Source: Anaeropeptidivorans aminofermentans (GTDB lineage Bacteria; Bacillota; Clostridia; Lachnospirales; UBA5962). Taken from it: DNA of 64,000 bases. This document shows positions 61,993-64,000 of this stretch, in pieces. Location of the stretch: positions 2,356,001-2,420,000 of the forward strand of contig NZ_OW711693.1 of NCBI RefSeq assembly GCF_940670685.1. Reading direction: 5' to 3'. The first letter of the stretch is position 1; every line of letters begins with the position of its first letter. The notes beneath the pieces were generated by a model. It saw only the letters and a program-made list of their open reading frames with translations. It ran no database searches and had not been told where the DNA came from. The translations under genes and the position numbers were made by a program.

Positions 61993-63086
61993 AAAAATTG
62001 CCCTCCTTGAATAATTTTCGCTTCCTCTTTATTTGAAAGAACTCTTAAACCACTTTCCGCAAGGGCAAGCATTTCATCTTCCCCTGGAAAAACCATAACG
62101 GTTCCTAAATGCTTAACCATCTTTTCAATATACTCAACCAAATCTTTATTATGGGCAAGGCCGCCGGTTAAGCAAACCGCATCTACTTCGCCGTGCAAAA
62201 CCGCAGAGATTGCGCCTATTTCCTTTGCAACCTGATAGCCCATACCAAAAAATACCTGTTCTGCCTTCTTGTCGCCGGACTCAATCATTTTAGATATTTC
62301 CATGCCGTCGTTTGTTCCTAAATATGCGCTTAAGCCCCCTTGGCCTACTAAAAGCTTCTTTATCTGGCTGCAGGTATATTCACCGCTGAAACACATATCA
62401 ATAATGCTGAATACGGGAAGACCCCCTGCTCTTTCCGGGGAATAAGGCCCTTCTCCGCCCAAGGCATTATTTACGTCTATACATTCGCCTTTTCTGTGGG
62501 CAGCAACGGAAATTCCTCCCCCTAAGTGAGCTATAATAAAATTACAGTCTTCATAAGGCTTACCGACTGCATTCGCTGCCCTTCTGCCTACGGCTTTATG
62601 GTTAAGAGCATGGAAAATACTTTTCCTTTCTATTTGGGGAATGCCTGAAAGCCTGGCTATATCCTGAAGCTCATCTACAACTACAGGGTCTGCTATGTAG
62701 GAAGGCTTATCTATGCCATTAGCTATTTCATAAGCCAAAAAAGCCCCTAAATTTGAAGCATGTTCGCCGTATTCGGCTGATTCTAATATGGTTAGCATAT
62801 AAGGACTCACCTTATAAACTCCCGATTTAACAGGCATCATAAGACCGCCTCTGCCTATTACGGCGTCAAGCTCATGAACGGCTATGCCGGATTCGTCTAA
62901 AGCCTTTATAATCAGGTCTTTTCTAAATTCAAGCTGGTCTACTATGTTTTCATAAGACTTAAGCTCTTCTACCTTATGGCTTATTTTCTTTTCAAAAAGC
63001 AAATATGTATTTTCATAAATTGCTATTTTTGTAGAAGTAGAACCGGGATTTATGATGAGCATTTTATATTCTTTATTCAAAGGCAT
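61974..63086 (-). CDS. buk: Butyrate kinase-type enzyme
   Basis: Buk makes ATP from an acyl-phosphate. The 370-residue ASKHA-fold protein starts MLIINPGSTSTKIAIYEN after a short leader and has AVIGRGGLM (about 84-92), FIIAHLGGGISVAAHRKG (about 188-205) and VDAVCLTGGLAHN near 305. It is the first gene of the seven-gene operon. The usual butyrate-forming genes (crt, hbd, bcd) are absent here, so a branched-chain acyl-phosphate is the likelier substrate. Two palindromic operator-like sites lie upstream. Confidence 0.95.
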   Translation of the reverse strand: MPLNKEYKMLIINPGSTSTKIAIYENTYLLFEKKISHKVEELKSYENIVDQLEFRKDLIIKALDESGIAVHELDAVIGRGGLMMPVKSGVYKVSPYMLTILESAEYGEHASNLGAFLAYEIANGIDKPSYIADPVVVDELQDIARLSGIPQIERKSIFHALNHKAVGRRAANAVGKPYEDCNFIIAHLGGGISVAAHRKGECIDVNNALGGEGPYSPERAGGLPVFSIIDMCFSGEYTCSQIKKLLVGQGGLSAYLGTNDGMEISKMIESGDKKAEQVFFGMGYQVAKEIGAISAVLHGEVDAVCLTGGLAHNKDLVEYIEKMVKHLGTVMVFPGEDEMLALAESGLRVLSNKEEAKIIQGGQFLWISTV

Positions 63087-63216
63087 ATCCCCCTCCCATA
63101 CTGATAGATTAAAATAAACTGCTTAAAAAATCAGTTGAGGCAACTGATTCTTAACGTAAATGGCTTTCCGTATTAATAGTTTCTGTTTACTATAAGTATA
63201 TGTTTCTTATGGTTTT

Positions 63217-63268
63217 AATTGTATACAAATTAATTTTTGTTTTGTGGTACAACTTGTATACAAGTTGT
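63217..63268. promoter_or_regulatory. Twin palindromic operators for the GntR regulator
   Basis: The 20-base perfect palindrome ACAACTTGTATACAAGTTGT (63249-63268) and a second site AATTGTATACAAATT (63217-63231) share the core TTGTATACAA, with centres 35 bases apart. They lie between the divergent buk operon and the GntR/FCD gene. FCD-family regulators often use cores of this shape. A TATAAT follows at 63271-63276 in the plus direction. Control by the adjacent regulator is inference from layout. Confidence 0.7.
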
Positions 63269-63515
63269 GTTATAATGATCATATCATATGGAAAAATTAT
63301 TGTAAACACATTCGATAATCAAGATTTTATTTTTAGCATTATAACAAAATAACTATGATTGTTTTTATTGAAAGTTACTATTTATATATTTTTACCCTTC
63401 TGCGTTTTAAGAATTATCTTCTTTAATATAGACCCACACTTTACAGTTTTAGTTCCTTGACGTATAATCTAATATAAAATGTGTTTTGATTAAATTTTAA
63501 TAGGAGTGTAGCGCT

Positions 63516-64000
63516 ATCGAAAATAATTGTGTAGGCAGAATTTATACTGAGCTTAAAAAGCGTATTATCACAAATATATATTTACCCGGGGAAGTTTTGA
63601 GCGAAAATAGCATAGCAGCTGAATTTAACGTAAGCCGTACCCCTGTTCGGGAGGCGTTAAAGGCCCTTCAAAATGAAAAATGGATAACCATTATTCCTAA
63701 AATAGGGATTCAGGTTTCTACTATAGAGATGAATGAGCTTAAAAAAAGCTTTAATGTTCGAAAGGCATTGGAAACCCTTGTCATTACTACCATTATGGAT
63801 ATTGATATTCCAAAGGAAACTATGGATAAGCTTGAATATCTATCGCAAAAATGCAATTCTCCCGAAACATCAAGTGCAGAAGCAATAGAAATTGACGTGG
63901 AATTCCATGAAACCCTATGGAAGCTCTGCGATAACGATATACTGCTGCGATACCTTCAGGAGCTTCATTATTATGAGCAAAGATGGTGGTATTATATGAA
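63516..64000 (+). CDS. GntR/FadR-type (FCD) transcriptional regulator, cut by the window end
   Basis: The visible 161 codons show a winged helix (RIYTELKKRIITNIYLPGEVLSENSIAAEFNVSRTPVREALKALQNEKW, about 7-55) and the beginning of an FCD ligand domain (FNVRKALETLVITTIM, then EIDVEFHETLWKLCDND with metal- or ligand-binding Asp/His). The frame opens after TAG at 63501. AGGAGTG (63502-63508) is seven bases before ATC at 63516, and no ATG, GTG or TTG occurs in frame before the HTH, so ATC may be the start. It probably represses the divergent BCAA-degradation operon. Confidence 0.88.
   Translation, partial: MENNCVGRIYTELKKRIITNIYLPGEVLSENSIAAEFNVSRTPVREALKALQNEKWITIIPKIGIQVSTIEMNELKKSFNVRKALETLVITTIMDIDIPKETMDKLEYLSQKCNSPETSSAEAIEIDVEFHETLWKLCDNDILLRYLQELHYYEQRWWYYM

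Overview
The window looks like chromosome from an anaerobic, endospore-forming Bacillota of class Clostridia, possibly Lachnospirales-like. This rests on low G+C, strong AAGGAGG-type ribosome binding sites with many TTG starts, the order xseA-xseB-ispA-dxs-tlyA-nadK-argR-recN-spoIVB-spo0A, a complete spoVAA-spoVAE operon, rubrerythrin, and ferredoxin-dependent 2-oxoacid oxidoreductase genes. No species is named because nothing in the sequence fixes one.

Layout. 0.4-6.8 kb (minus): efp, aroQ, comFB, a six-unit palindromic repeat array, then a T-box-controlled alaS-prepilin peptidase-yqeG operon. 6.9-7.5 kb: a divergent XRE repressor/small ORF switch with a palindromic operator. 7.5-10.5 kb: spoVAA-AB-AC-AD-AE. 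11-12.4 kb: an atypical peptide deformylase, tRNA-Glu(CTC), and a cysteine-rich putative spore-coat gene behind a SigK-like promoter. 12.4-25.3 kb: the conserved spo0A-to-nusB block, interrupted by a second six-unit array. 25.7-34 kb: Asp23, rubrerythrin, PcrA, a small zinc-ribbon protein, MATE, YlbF and DegV. 34-42 kb (plus): topoisomerase III, a DUF2975/XRE pair, RsmF and a YgiQ radical SAM protein. 42-48 kb (minus): YibE/F, a Lon-like protease, RimI, TsaB and TsaE. 48-57 kb (plus): PurH, RNase Z, an ECF sigma/anti-sigma/bactofilin-like module, TsaD, a PAS/degenerate GGDEF protein, an FAH-family enzyme and a truncated spoIIID. 57-63 kb (minus): a seven-gene operon for oxidative degradation of branched-chain amino acids (buk, ilvE, ptb, ferredoxin, then 2-oxoacid oxidoreductase alpha, beta, gamma), facing a GntR/FCD regulator cut by the window edge.

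How parts work together. Sporulation is represented from entry (Spo0A) through the SigK checkpoint protease (SpoIVB) to dipicolinate uptake (SpoVA) and a probable coat protein. The 57-63 kb operon reads as one pathway: BCAA to 2-oxoacid (IlvE), to acyl-CoA plus reduced ferredoxin (oxidoreductase), to acyl-phosphate (Ptb), to branched acid plus ATP (Buk), probably controlled through two TTGTATACAA sites. TsaB, TsaE and TsaD supply most of the t6A tRNA-modification machinery.

The most unusual content is intergenic. At least five families of palindromic or MITE-like repeats fill most long gaps: two six-copy double-hairpin arrays with solo copies, an inverted pair of ~125 bp elements, a TATAGTAAATTTA-ended family in three lengths, a CTATGGCAAAACAA-ended element with relatives, and a ~305 bp element with GTGTCTGAAAAC ends. 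Other items of note are the broken spoIIID and a GntR gene whose only well-placed start codon is ATC.
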